From positions 62,001-126,000 of the forward strand of contig JBBIGQ010000003.1 in assembly GCA_037447455.1 (NCBI GenBank): DNA of 64,000 nt. The letters are read 5' to 3'. The first letter of the stretch is position 1. Every line of letters starts with the position of its first letter. Positions 1-9,413 of the stretch are shown piece by piece. The stretch is from BPGX01 sp037447455. Lineage in GTDB: Bacteria > Bacteroidota > Bacteroidia > B-17B0 > Aurantibacillaceae. Below the pieces are notes generated by a model that saw only the letters and a program-made list of their open reading frames with translations, made no database searches and was not told the origin of the DNA. The position numbers and the translations under genes are program-made.

Positions 1-1127
1 GAAGGCGCCCATGTATAAGTATATCCGCCAACACCACCGGAGACGTTAGCCGTAGCACTTCCGTTGTTCCCACCGTTACAACTTACGCTGGTTGAATTAA
101 CTGTTAAAGATAATGCTGGAGGTTGAAGAATTTGGACAGTAGTAGTTGTTTGACAATTATTGGCATCCGATACGGTAACAGTGTAAATACCGGCCGATAA
201 ACCTGTTGGATTGGAGGAATTATTTCCATTTGACCATGTATAAGTATAGGCAGGGACGCCACCATTCACAGTAACCGTTGCAGAGCCATTGTTGCCGCTG
301 TTACAAGTTACACTATTTACTTGTGAGGCAGTAGCAGAGGGTGAGTTAGCGGATGTAATAGAAGTGGTACCAGAACCCACACAACCGTTATTGTCAAGAA
401 CATTAACAGTATAATTTCCTTGCGATAACCCTACTGCAACGCTGGAATTTCCCCCGGCAGGTAACCATGTATAAGAATATGGGCCTGTACCACCAGCAAT
501 ATTAACTGTTCCGCTTCCGGGCGAAGAACAACTGGCATTTGTAACATTAATGTTAACTGTTGGTAGAGTAGGGACAGTGATTTGAAGTGTTTCTGTGGTT
601 TGGCAGGACTGAGTATTAACCACTGTATGATAAATGGTATAAGTTCCTGCAGCAGGGAAAATAACACTGGAATTTGTATTGGTTGTGGTAAATGTAGTAG
701 GAGGTGACGCACCTGCAAAGGAGTAAGTTTGAACAGAGGGTGCAGGATCGCCGGTATTTATTAAGGTATAGGTATTGCAAATATTATTACTGATAAAAGT
801 GGCATTAGGGTTAGGGTAAAATTGTATATTAATGGTTCTGGTAATTGGGGCACAAGCACCGGGCGGATTCATTGTAAGAGTATATATACCGGTCGTATTA
901 GTTGTAAAGGTTTGGTTGGGATAATTTGTAATTCCGCTCCCTGGCGGACCATTCCATGTATAAGGCCCTAAAAAAGGAGGGGCAGATACAGTAGCGGAAT
1001 TTATACCACAGGCAGGAATATTACCTCCACTGGTGCCAACGGGAAAATCAATACCATTTACATTTACATCCATGGGGTTACACAAGGCATCAAAATACAT
1101 ATAACCACCATGACCTCCTGCATTACA
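1..1127 (-). pseudogene. SprB-repeat surface protein, downstream part, runs off the window edge
   Basis: This is the continuation, in the same frame, of the reading frame that starts at 1997; it is cut off from it by TGA codons at 1128-1130 and 1497-1499. The frame is open from 1127 to the window edge. It begins with the end of a jelly-roll or MAM-like module (CNAGGHGGYMYFDA), passes Ig/PKD-like modules, and then shows at least three SprB-like repeats ending in a YTYTW-type motif (near 10-24, 235-249 and 470-485, spaced about 225-235 bp). Such repeats occur in secreted Bacteroidota adhesins such as SprB. No start with a promoter was seen, so I treat it as a separated fragment. The C-terminal sorting domain would lie outside the window. 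Confidence 0.6.
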
Positions 1128-1496
1128 TCATCCAACAGTAACACGAATAGTAACACAGGAGCCAATGTAAGCGGTTAAATCAATAGAGGAAATAATCCAG
1201 CTATTAGTATAAGTCCAGCCACCACCATTTGTCCAGCCAGTAAAGGTACTGCCGCAACCACTTGTGGGTGCTACAATACTAAAAGTAGGACAGGGTAAAA
1301 CGTTTCCCCCGCAGTCAAGTAAATTTATTGTTGCATAAGGTTGATCGCAGCATCCATGCCCGGCATTTTCCAATGCGGCCACGAAAGCAAACTGAAATAA
1401 GGCATTGGTAGCTGTTACAGGAAAAGTTTGTTCCATGCGGACAACCTGATAATTCGTCCCCATACCACTGAAGTTTAAGAGCGCGACTTTTGTTCC
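1128..1496 (-). pseudogene. SprB-repeat surface protein, middle part between two in-frame TGA codons
   Basis: This segment lies in the same frame as the N-terminal fragment and the downstream fragment, bounded by TGA at 1497-1499 and TGA at 1128-1130. It reads as a coherent cysteine-rich extracellular beta-sandwich (GTKVALLNFSG, then AHGCCDQPY-like and DLTAYIGSCVTIRVTVG stretches), a module often found at the N-terminus of large Bacteroidota surface proteins. An internal ATG at 1463 is in frame, but no promoter precedes it. Protein-like sequence on both sides of each TGA suggests nonsense mutations, readthrough or sequence error rather than true gene ends. Confidence 0.6.
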
Positions 1497-1997
1497 TCAT
1501 AATGGAGAATTGGGAATTGTGCCGGGAATAATACCATTGACATCGGCTAATGGGGTTGTTACAATCTGATTCCATGTGTTGGAATTATTTGGACAACAAC
1601 CCGCTTGTGTACAAGAATTACTAGTACTACCCTCTGTGATAGTCCAGCCGGCAAAAGTACCAGTTTCAAAATCTTCGTTAACACAAGGTGCCGCTAGAGG
1701 AGAAAGAGGGGTATAAGAATTTTTGACATTAAATTGTTGTGTTGAAGTGGAATATGAATACAAACCATATTTTCTTTTAATATATTCTCTTTTAAAGCGG
1801 GGTAGATTCAATTCGTATTCGTATGGAGTGTAGTTGTTTTGTTGAGATAACTTTTTATATTCTGAAATATCAAACCCTTCTAAAGAATCCTGGTAGGTCA
1901 GTATTGATTTAGTAGGGATATAAGGCGATTTTTCTTGAGATAAACAAGCATTTGTTGCCAAAACTAACACAAATAAAATTAATAATAGTTTTTTCAT
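1497..1997 (-). CDS. N-terminal fragment of a secreted SprB-repeat surface protein
   Basis: This fragment has 166 residues and ends at an in-frame TGA. The start is ATG at 1997, because a TAACTTTG promoter element sits at 2016-2023 and overlaps the alternative upstream TTG. The product begins with a signal peptide (MKKLLLILFVLVLATNACLSQ), followed by a charged linker and the opening of a beta-sandwich (PCVNEDFETGTFAGWT) typical of Bacteroidota type IX cargo. Reading through the TGA continues the same domain without a frame change. The intact protein would be a large cell-surface adhesin or motility-type protein; ligand and role are unknown. Whether it is expressed only as this stub cannot be told from sequence. 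Confidence 0.65.
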   Translation of the reverse strand: MKKLLLILFVLVLATNACLSQEKSPYIPTKSILTYQDSLEGFDISEYKKLSQQNNYTPYEYELNLPRFKREYIKRKYGLYSYSTSTQQFNVKNSYTPLSPLAAPCVNEDFETGTFAGWTITEGSTSNSCTQAGCCPNNSNTWNQIVTTPLADVNGIIPGTIPNSPL

Positions 1998-2015
1998 AGA
2001 AATGTATTTTGGGCA

Positions 2016-2023
2016 CAAAGTTA
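2016..2023 (-). promoter_or_regulatory. Bacteroidota -7 promoter element
   Basis: The minus strand reads TAACTTTG, matching the Bacteroidota housekeeping -7 consensus TAnnTTTG, 18 bp upstream of the ATG at 1997. It argues for that ATG over the upstream TTG at 2018. Confidence 0.6.
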
Positions 2024-2181
2024 TTTAAGAAAAGATATTATAAAATAAATGAAAGTGCTATTTCGCTCAATAATTCAAATGGTTTTAAAGTTATTTCTAT
2101 AAATATATGAGCATTGTAACATAAATGCATTGAATTTTACTGTTATGCTAAAACAATAAGGAATTTTATCATAATTGATAT

Positions 2182-2865
2182 TTATTGCCCGCCACTCATA
2201 CGTTTCATGTCTTCTGGCTTCATCTCAGTATATCCTTCAGTGGAAAGTTTGAATACATCATCAGACACAGGATTGAAATTAATTTCCTGGGCAGTAACTT
2301 TTACCGTCATTTGGCCTTGTGGAATAGAATATTCCAGAGGCATACCTTTTATTCCCTTTAAATAAGCGGCATTTTGATTTCTCCTGCCTGAATATTTTTG
2401 TTGAGAATAAACATTGGGCACTTGTTCTGTATACCAAACTTCCATAGTCATTTCTTTCCCTTCTTTCGATTTTACAGTTACAAGGGCTTTTTTGCAATCA
2501 TAACCAGCAATTTTCTTTGTTTCATTAAAATATTCCACTTTATATTCTGGCAATTCTTTATCTTTATTGGTGTATTTAGGATCATCATGTTTTATTTTCA
2601 TGTAAGTTTTATTACCCATCATTTCCATTAGCATTAATGTTTCATTTTCATCAGAAACACTTTTCATGCTATACATCATTGAATTTTGCTCCGAATAGGT
2701 TTTGTTCTCTTTCCATACAATTTTCATTTCCATATCTCCCATCATAGATGTTTGTTCAGGAGGCAATCCGTCTATGGACATTTGATAAACAGCAGTGCCT
2801 TGATTTTGAGCAATGAAATTTAAAGTGCAACACACAGCCAATACAGTAAATACATTTTTTTTCAT
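2182..2865 (-). CDS. GLPGLI family protein, secreted
   Basis: This is a 227-residue protein with a signal peptide (MKKNVFTVLAVCCTLNFIAQ). The mature part is a beta-rich domain that is Met-rich and contains the hallmarks of the GLPGLI/DUF4412-like family: an early AVYQMSIDG strand, KIAGYDCKKALV with the conserved Gly-Tyr-Cys, and WYTEQVP. Family members are periplasmic or surface proteins of Bacteroidota with no settled function. I chose the ATG at 2865 over one at 2916 because a TATTTTTG promoter element lies between them and the signal peptide begins exactly at 2865. The gene is transcribed alone, divergently from the M16 protease. Confidence 0.8.
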   Translation of the reverse strand: MKKNVFTVLAVCCTLNFIAQNQGTAVYQMSIDGLPPEQTSMMGDMEMKIVWKENKTYSEQNSMMYSMKSVSDENETLMLMEMMGNKTYMKIKHDDPKYTNKDKELPEYKVEYFNETKKIAGYDCKKALVTVKSKEGKEMTMEVWYTEQVPNVYSQQKYSGRRNQNAAYLKGIKGMPLEYSIPQGQMTVKVTAQEINFNPVSDDVFKLSTEGYTEMKPEDMKRMSGGQ

Positions 2866-2879
2866 ACGTAATTTTTTGG

Positions 2880-2887
2880 CAAAAATA
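2880..2887 (-). promoter_or_regulatory. Bacteroidota -7 promoter element for the GLPGLI gene
   Basis: The minus strand reads TATTTTTG (TAnnTTTG consensus) 14 bp upstream of the ATG at 2865. This excludes the longer ATG start at 2916. Confidence 0.6.
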
Positions 2888-3055
2888 TAAAACAGATGGT
2901 TGTATGCTACTTTCATTATCTTTTTTCTGAAAAATATTTTTTGATTGGTAATAATTTTTTTTGAATGGAGTAAGGATAATGCTTGAATAAAAAAATTATG
3001 TTAAGAATTTGGCAGTTTAACAACTAATTTCATTTATTTGCCGAAAAAGTTGATT

Positions 3056-5911
3056 ATGAAAAAATTATTTTCCATTTTATTACTTGTGGTTTTTCCGGTA
3101 GCTTGCTCATTGGCACAATCAGCTCAGTTGATAGAAAAAGTAGAAGCACAGCAAGGAAAACTTGTTATTCCGTACGAAAAGTATAAACTCCCCAATGGCT
3201 TGACTATTTTACTGCACGAAGATCATTCTGATCCTATTGTAAATGTAATGGTAACTTATAAAGTAGGTTCTAATCGTGAAGATTTAGGAAGAAGCGGTTT
3301 TGCACATTTTTTTGAACACATGATGTTTCAGGGCTCAAAACATATGGCGGATGAAGAACACTTTAAGATTATTCAAACGGCAGGTGGCACTATGAATGGT
3401 TTTACGACAAGAGATAGAACGGTGTATTTTGAAACAGTGCCTTCCAATTATCTTGAATTAATGTTATGGTTAGAAGCCGATAGAATGGGCTTTTTATTAG
3501 ATTCACTATATGCCCGAAAATTTGAAAACCAGCGCGATGCCGTAAAGAACGAAAAATCTCAAAATTTTGAAAACCAACCTTATGCTATTGGTTTTGAAGA
3601 AGAAATCTATAAAATTTTATATCCGCCCAAACATCCTTATTCATGGCCTACTATTGGATATGTAGACGAACTTAATGCCGCTACATTAGAAGATGTTCGT
3701 AATTTCTTTTTAAGATGGTATGGACCTAACAATGCTATCTTGACTATTTCCGGAGATTTTGATAAACAACAAGCTTTAAAATGGATTGAAAAATATTTGG
3801 GCTCACTTAAGCCATGTCCCGAAGTAAAAAAACTAAAAACACCACCCGTTATTTTACCAGAAGACAAGTACGGCGCATACAGTGATAGAGTTTATTTTCC
3901 ATTAAACTTAAGAGTATATCCTACTGTACCACAATACCATAAAGATGAAGCTGCATTAAACTTACTTGCCGAAATGATGGGAGGCGGTAAAAATTCTATT
4001 TTCTATCAAAAATTTGTAAAAAAAGAAAAAGCCGTTCAGGCATCAGTAACACACAATAATCAAGAGTTAATAGGAGAGTTTCAAATATATGTAGTAGCAT
4101 ATCCACCCGAAGACCTGAATTATGAAAAACTCTTTAAAGAACTGGACCAACAAGTAAAAGAAACATTAGATGAATTTGAAAAAACAGGCATTACAGACGA
4201 AGCGCTTGCCAGAGCAAAAAGTAAATTTGAAGCACAACAATACAATGTCTTAGAAAGTGTATTCAATAAATCTTTCGCAATTTCTGAATGGGAAAGATTG
4301 TTAGGAAAAGGATATACTATTTCGGACGAGATTGAACGGTATAATAAAGTTACAAAAGACGATATTATCAGAGTGTTCAATAAATACATCAAGGGTAGTG
4401 GAGCGGCTGTTTTAAATACTTATCCAATTATCAATCCAAAAGATTCCGTTAAAAGCGTCAATCCAAATGCAGGCGTAAAATTTCCACCCAATCCGGAATA
4501 TGCCAACTTAAAATATGAACCTAATCCAGATAACTTTGATAGATCTATTCGCCCATTACCAGGACCTCCTAAAACTGTCAAAATTCCGGATACCTACAAA
4601 TTCAAATTGAATAACGGTATAGAATGTCTAGGAACACAATTTAATGAAACCCCATTAGTCACTATTAAAATTCAAATGGAAGGTGGAGATCTGGCACACA
4701 ATAATATCAAAAAACTGGGCTTGGCTTCTCTGACCGCAGATATGATGAATGAAAGTACTAAAAATTACACAGCAGAACAAATGGAAGCAGAACTAGATAA
4801 ATTAGGTAGTTATATCAATTTTTCTGCCGATGAACAATCTACTACTATTACTATAAGTTCTCCGAAGAAAAACCTGGATGCCACTTTAAAATTGTTAGAA
4901 GAAAAATTATTCAATCCTGCATTCAAAGAAGATGAATTCAATCTTGCTAAAAAGCAAATGCGGGAAGGTATTAAACAACAGGCCAAACAACCAGAAGCCA
5001 TGGCTAATAAGGCCTATTATTATGTACTTTATGGAGAAAATATCTTTGGACTTTCTCCCTCTGTAAAATCAGTAGATAACATCACACTAAACGATGTAAA
5101 AGAATATTACGAAAAAGACTATTCTCCCAATGTGGCTAAAATTGTAATAGTAGGAGATATTACAGACCAAGAAGCCAAACAAAAATTGGATTTCTTAAAC
5201 AAATGGCAAAATAAAAATGTTACCATTACTCCACCGCCAGTACCATCTGAACCAAAAGAAGGACAAACTTTTATCGTCAACAAGCCTGGTGCTTCTTCAA
5301 GTGTCATTATGATGGGTTATCCCTCTATAAAATTTGAACCTTATGGTGATTATTACAAAAACAGAATTGCTAATTTCATATTTGGTGGTAATTTTAACAG
5401 CCACCTCAACTTAAACCTTCGGGAAGACAAAGGATATACTTACGGCATTCGTTCTTACTTTAGTGGTGATAAATATGTCGGTGAATTTACCATTTCTTCT
5501 TCTGTAAAAAGAGCGGCTACCATCGCTTCCGTTGCTGAAATTTTAAAAGAGTTCAAACATTATTTTGAAAATGGTATCATCGATAAAGAATTAGAATTTA
5601 CTAAAAATTCTCTATTGAACTCCGAAGCATTGAAATACGAGTCACCTTCTCAAAAAGCCGCTTTACTTACCATGATGGCTAAATATAATTTAGATAATAA
5701 TTTTTCTGTAAAACAAAACGAAATCTTAAGAAATATCACAAAAGAAGAAGTGAATAATCAAATCAAAAAATACTTTTTACCTAATCAATTGAACACTATC
5801 ATGGTAGGTGATAAAACAGTGATTGAAATGCAATTAGCTCGTCTTACAAAAGACCCCAAATACAGTCCTGTCATTAAGAATCTTAAACCAAAGAAATTAA
5901 GCATTGACTAA
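3056..5911 (+). CDS. M16 family zinc metalloprotease, two-repeat form
   Basis: This is a 951-residue secreted peptidase of the pitrilysin/processing-peptidase family. A signal peptide (MKKLFSILLLVVFPVACSLAQ) is followed by an active N-terminal half with the inverted zinc motif HFFEH at residues 84-88 and a downstream NEKSQNFEN segment that should supply the third ligand. The C-terminal half repeats the fold without HxxEH and keeps the substrate-contact GYTYGIRSYF region, as expected for the inactive half of the clam-shell. It would degrade peptides in the periplasm or at the surface. The start is ATG 3056; an upstream TTG would bury the signal peptide. It is followed after 22 bp by a TPR gene, probably co-transcribed. 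Confidence 0.9.
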   Translation: MKKLFSILLLVVFPVACSLAQSAQLIEKVEAQQGKLVIPYEKYKLPNGLTILLHEDHSDPIVNVMVTYKVGSNREDLGRSGFAHFFEHMMFQGSKHMADEEHFKIIQTAGGTMNGFTTRDRTVYFETVPSNYLELMLWLEADRMGFLLDSLYARKFENQRDAVKNEKSQNFENQPYAIGFEEEIYKILYPPKHPYSWPTIGYVDELNAATLEDVRNFFLRWYGPNNAILTISGDFDKQQALKWIEKYLGSLKPCPEVKKLKTPPVILPEDKYGAYSDRVYFPLNLRVYPTVPQYHKDEAALNLLAEMMGGGKNSIFYQKFVKKEKAVQASVTHNNQELIGEFQIYVVAYPPEDLNYEKLFKELDQQVKETLDEFEKTGITDEALARAKSKFEAQQYNVLESVFNKSFAISEWERLLGKGYTISDEIERYNKVTKDDIIRVFNKYIKGSGAAVLNTYPIINPKDSVKSVNPNAGVKFPPNPEYANLKYEPNPDNFDRSIRPLPGPPKTVKIPDTYKFKLNNGIECLGTQFNETPLVTIKIQMEGGDLAHNNIKKLGLASLTADMMNESTKNYTAEQMEAELDKLGSYINFSADEQSTTITISSPKKNLDATLKLLEEKLFNPAFKEDEFNLAKKQMREGIKQQAKQPEAMANKAYYYVLYGENIFGLSPSVKSVDNITLNDVKEYYEKDYSPNVAKIVIVGDITDQEAKQKLDFLNKWQNKNVTITPPPVPSEPKEGQTFIVNKPGASSSVIMMGYPSIKFEPYGDYYKNRIANFIFGGNFNSHLNLNLREDKGYTYGIRSYFSGDKYVGEFTISSSVKRAATIASVAEILKEFKHYFENGIIDKELEFTKNSLLNSEALKYESPSQKAALLTMMAKYNLDNNFSVKQNEILRNITKEEVNNQIKKYFLPNQLNTIMVGDKTVIEMQLARLTKDPKYSPVIKNLKPKKLSID

Positions 5912-5933
5912 AACATAGTTAAATATTCTCATT

Positions 5934-7085
5934 ATGAAAAAAACACTCATTATTACTGCTTTATTGAATTCTATTTTAATAGCACAAAATTTTAATATCC
6001 AGAATTCTGCTAATTATCTACGTAATAAAGAGTTAGATAAAGCCAAATCTGCTGCAGACGCTGCCGTTACAAATGAAAGTACTGCTAGTTCTGCAAAGGC
6101 CTGGATGTATCGCGGAAAAATTTATTATGCCTTACTTTCTACCAAAGATGAAAAATATAAAAACTTAGATACTGAAGCAGCCGAAAAAGCTGTAGAGAGT
6201 TTTGTGAAATGTTATGAGTTAGATAAAGATAAAGTGTATGTCAATGAAAGCGACTTTAAAGAAGGGTTTATTGTTTCATCCAATAACTTAATGTACAAAG
6301 CCACTTCTATTTACAGACCCAATAAAGAATTTGAAAAAGCCATCAAAGCGTTTGATATTCTTGAAAAAGCCGTTCCTTTTGACCCGGACCAATCACTTAA
6401 ACGAAATAACATCACAAAAGAAAAACTGTTGTTTGAAAAATACAAAACCTATCTCTTTGCACAAGACCTCAATAAAACCAAAGAGCTCGCGAATCAACTT
6501 TATACCATTAAATACAAAGACCCTTATATTTACATAGGTACTGCTCAACTCACACTTTCAAAAGGTGATACAACATCGGCATTGGATTATCTTCATAAAG
6601 GACAAACTATTTTTGATGATAATATCGACTTATTGAACATTGAAATTGATATTCTTTCTCGTCAAAATAAATTAAACGAATTAAAATCTAAGTTGGAAAA
6701 AGCAGTAGAAGCCAGCCCTGATAACGAAGCTTACCACGCCGTTTTAGGAAATATCTACGACAAGCTTGGTGAAAAAGATAAAGCCGAAAAAGAATACCTC
6801 CAAGCACTAGAACTGAACCCTAAAAATGAACCGGTACTATTTAATGTCGGTGCGTATTATTTTAATACCGGCAACGAATGGAGTAAAAAATTAGGCGATT
6901 TACCGCCTTCTGAAACCAAAAAAGCCAAAGAATACGAAGCTAAAATGAATGAATACTATCGCAAAGCCATTGATTATTTTGAACAATATTATGCTCTAAA
7001 ACCAGATGATAAAGCCGTAAAACAACGGCTAAGACAATTACACCTCCGTTTCGGTGAAACTGAAAAGGCAGATAAGTACAAATAA
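5934..7085 (+). CDS. TPR-repeat protein, exported
   Basis: This 383-residue protein has a short signal-like N-terminus (MKKTLIITALLNSILIAQ) and tetratricopeptide repeats throughout. The clearest repeat is near residues 275-300 (YHAVLGNIYDKLGEKDKAEKEYLQALELNPKN), followed by a long helical tail. TPRs are scaffolds for protein-protein contact, so no enzymatic role is implied. It starts 22 bp after the M16 protease gene and ends 5 bp before the TSUP permease, suggesting one transcript. Partners are unknown; a periplasmic assembly or protease-adaptor role is only a guess from position. Confidence 0.8.
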   Translation: MKKTLIITALLNSILIAQNFNIQNSANYLRNKELDKAKSAADAAVTNESTASSAKAWMYRGKIYYALLSTKDEKYKNLDTEAAEKAVESFVKCYELDKDKVYVNESDFKEGFIVSSNNLMYKATSIYRPNKEFEKAIKAFDILEKAVPFDPDQSLKRNNITKEKLLFEKYKTYLFAQDLNKTKELANQLYTIKYKDPYIYIGTAQLTLSKGDTTSALDYLHKGQTIFDDNIDLLNIEIDILSRQNKLNELKSKLEKAVEASPDNEAYHAVLGNIYDKLGEKDKAEKEYLQALELNPKNEPVLFNVGAYYFNTGNEWSKKLGDLPPSETKKAKEYEAKMNEYYRKAIDYFEQYYALKPDDKAVKQRLRQLHLRFGETEKADKYK

Positions 7086-7090
7086 TCTCT

Positions 7091-7459
7091 ATGGAGATTA
7101 CAACTGTTTTGATACTTTTAGCCATTGGGGCTTTAGCGGGCACGGTTAGTTCTTTCCTTGGAATTGGTGGTGGATTGGTAGTCATCCCTTTATTAGTAGC
7201 TTTATTAAATTACTCGCAAAAGACAGCACAAGGCACTTCATTAGCACTCATGTTGCCACCCATAGGAATTCTGGCAGTCATCAATTATTACAAATCCGGT
7301 AACGTGAATTTATCTCACGCTTTTGTAATGGCAATAGGTTTTTTAGCGGCTAGTTATGTCGCTTCAAAGTATGCTGTCAAACTTCCGGATGACTATCTTA
7401 AAAAGATATTTGCAGTTTTTCTCGTTATTTACGCTACTAAACTGCTTTTAGGTAAGTAA
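7091..7459 (+). CDS. Half-size TauE/SafE (TSUP) family permease
   Basis: This 122-residue membrane protein has about four transmembrane helices. It carries the TSUP signature near the N-terminus (GTVSSFLGIGGGLVVIPLL) followed by a QGTSLALMLPPIG stretch. Full-length TSUP anion exporters (sulfite, sulfonates) have two such halves in about 250 residues; this gene encodes one half and would have to dimerise. The second half is not found nearby and the reading frame ends cleanly, so it appears to be a genuine half-size protein and not a recent truncation. It begins 5 bp after the TPR gene and converges with ansA. Confidence 0.8.
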   Translation: MEITTVLILLAIGALAGTVSSFLGIGGGLVVIPLLVALLNYSQKTAQGTSLALMLPPIGILAVINYYKSGNVNLSHAFVMAIGFLAASYVASKYAVKLPDDYLKKIFAVFLVIYATKLLLGK

Positions 7460-7463
7460 AATT

Positions 7464-8492
7464 CTACACACTCCTTTCACCACGCAGATTCCCAACTAAC
7501 AATTCTTTTATTGTATTCTCATCTTTCTCTTTTCCTAATAAATACATTAGTTTGGTAATACTGGCTTCTAAGGTCATATCACCGCCACTAATCACGCCCA
7601 ACTCCTTCAAATACTTGCTCGTCTCATATTTTCCTAATTCAACACTACCTTGTAAACATTGCGTTACATCCAATACAATTATTCCCTTAGTAATTAAGTA
7701 TTTCATTAAACCTAAAAACTCCTTTTGAGTAGGGGCGTTACCAGAGCCGTACGTTCTTAGAATCAATCCTTTAATATCTGACTCCTTGAGTTGCTTTTCC
7801 AATAACCTTACATCTATTCCGGGAAATAAATGTATGATATTAACTGCATTACAAAGGTGTGTGTGGATGCTTAAATCCTTATCATTGGTATTTCTCCACA
7901 AAGCCGTTTTGTTATACTCAACATCAATTCCAGCTTCTGCCAGCAGCGGATAATTCGGCGATTGTATCGCATCAAAATGATTCGCACTGTATTTTATAGA
8001 ACGATTCCCTCTGAATAATTTGTATTCAAAATAAATAGCCACTTCCTGAACAATCGGATTTCCATCAATATCTCTCTCTGATGCAATTTGAATGGCCGTG
8101 ATAATGTTTTCTTTCCCATCTGTCCGTAACACTCCAATAGGAAGTTGAGAACCAGTAAGAATAACGGGCTTTCTCAAATTTTCTAACATAAAACTTAAGG
8201 CAGATGCCGTATAAGCAATAGTATCTGTACCGTGTAGAATAACAAAACCATCGTATGGAGTATATTTCTCATAAATCAATGTAGCCAAGGACTTCCATAG
8301 TTCTGGCGTAACATTGGAAGAATCAATTGGTTCAAAAGTGTAAGTGTCAATATCTAAGTTAAACCGCTTAAGTTCAGGTAATTGTTCAAACAGTTGATTA
8401 AAATCTAATGGTTTTAAATCACCGCTTTTGACATCCTGCACCATTCCAATAGTTCCTCCCGTATAGATTAAAAGTAATTTGGATTTAATCAT
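7464..8492 (-). CDS. ansA: L-asparaginase, type I
   Basis: This 342-residue enzyme hydrolyses asparagine to aspartate and ammonia in the cytoplasm. The N-terminal threonine motif TGGTIG is at residues 10-15, and the second catalytic segment HGTDTIAYTASALSFML contains the Thr-Asp pair. No signal peptide is present, consistent with cytoplasmic AnsA. The start is ATG 8492 and not the TTG four codons earlier, which overlaps the end of the upstream gene. It follows the outer-membrane protein gene by 5 bp on the same strand and converges with the TSUP gene. Confidence 0.9.
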   Translation of the reverse strand: MIKSKLLLIYTGGTIGMVQDVKSGDLKPLDFNQLFEQLPELKRFNLDIDTYTFEPIDSSNVTPELWKSLATLIYEKYTPYDGFVILHGTDTIAYTASALSFMLENLRKPVILTGSQLPIGVLRTDGKENIITAIQIASERDIDGNPIVQEVAIYFEYKLFRGNRSIKYSANHFDAIQSPNYPLLAEAGIDVEYNKTALWRNTNDKDLSIHTHLCNAVNIIHLFPGIDVRLLEKQLKESDIKGLILRTYGSGNAPTQKEFLGLMKYLITKGIIVLDVTQCLQGSVELGKYETSKYLKELGVISGGDMTLEASITKLMYLLGKEKDENTIKELLVGNLRGERSV

Positions 8493-8497
8493 ATCAT

Positions 8498-9412
8498 TTA
8501 CCAACTAAAATCTTTGGTGCAAATAAACGAAAAAGCATAACGACTGGTGATCTGAATTTCATTCACCATCTTGTAAACAGGTATATCAAACAATAACGAA
8601 AAATTAAACTCTTTAATAGAATAATTTATCTGGGGCGAAAGAAATAGCAAATTACCTCCGGTGCCTATCAGCGCTTTGTCATAATAATAATCTCTGGTGC
8701 GATATTCGTTTTTTATCTGTGCTAAAATACTCCAATGTGGATTAAATGATTGAGATAAAAAGACACTTGTAAAAAACGCTGAACCTTTCATATAATAAAT
8801 AGCGTTGTATCCGTTTAATATTTCCGAACGGTGTATTAAAAATATTCTCAATTTTTTCTCTGGAAAATGTTTTTGTAAAAATAAAAGTGCTACCGCACCA
8901 AAGGCATTCGTAGAAGGTTGTAAACTTATGGAAAGAGACCGTCCGTCCATTTCTTTCAAACGCTGAGTGAAAGGAAACTTCAACCCGCCACCTAATGTAC
9001 ATTCAAAGGTCGGTTTTTTGATAATGCCTAATTTCACGCTGAAAATACCATTATTCCATCCCTGTGTTTCAATTTTTCTCATCGCATCGGTCAATTCCGC
9101 TTTTTTCAAATAATAACCCGTTTCAAGATCAACTGTAATTTTTCTGCTAACACCATAAGAAATAATGTTTCCGAGATATGAATACAAAGAATATCTGAGA
9201 TAATGAATATCTGTTCGCTTTTTATCTCCTTCAAAGTAAGTGTCTGAAAAACTATACTGATAAAACCCAATCACTCTTAACGTGTTTTTGCTTAATAAGC
9301 CAATGTTTGTTGATCCAACGACCGGATGGGCACTACAACATTGACTGTAAACATTGGATGAACACCATAAAATAAATATACAACAAAAAAAATGTTTTTG
9401 AAAATGAAACAT
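8498..9412 (-). CDS. Predicted outer-membrane beta-barrel protein, Cys-Cys N-terminus
   Basis: This 304-residue protein has a signal peptide ending at VYSQ, after which the mature protein begins with CCSAHPVVG. The rest alternates polar and aromatic residues in beta-strand-length blocks (for example RVIGFYQYSFSDTYF, LSPQINYSIKEFNFSLLF) and ends near a terminal aromatic (FSW), as outer-membrane barrels do. It resembles putative transporter barrels of the phenol-degradation MetA type, but I cannot assign a substrate. It lies 1 bp downstream of a small lipoprotein that also has a CCSS motif, so the two probably work together. Confidence 0.6.
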   Translation of the reverse strand: MFHFQKHFFCCIFILWCSSNVYSQCCSAHPVVGSTNIGLLSKNTLRVIGFYQYSFSDTYFEGDKKRTDIHYLRYSLYSYLGNIISYGVSRKITVDLETGYYLKKAELTDAMRKIETQGWNNGIFSVKLGIIKKPTFECTLGGGLKFPFTQRLKEMDGRSLSISLQPSTNAFGAVALLFLQKHFPEKKLRIFLIHRSEILNGYNAIYYMKGSAFFTSVFLSQSFNPHWSILAQIKNEYRTRDYYYDKALIGTGGNLLFLSPQINYSIKEFNFSLLFDIPVYKMVNEIQITSRYAFSFICTKDFSW

Positions 9413-9413
9413 A

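Noticed and set aside
431..718. 95-codon minus-strand ORF in the SprB region
   Set aside because: It is a shadow frame; the real SprB-repeat frame lies in another phase with clear repeat motifs.
1497..1499. Selenocysteine insertion at the TGA in the SprB-like gene
   Set aside because: No selenoprotein-like context (no CxxU or UxxC motif) and no hairpin that I can recognise directly downstream; nonsense decay or error is simpler.
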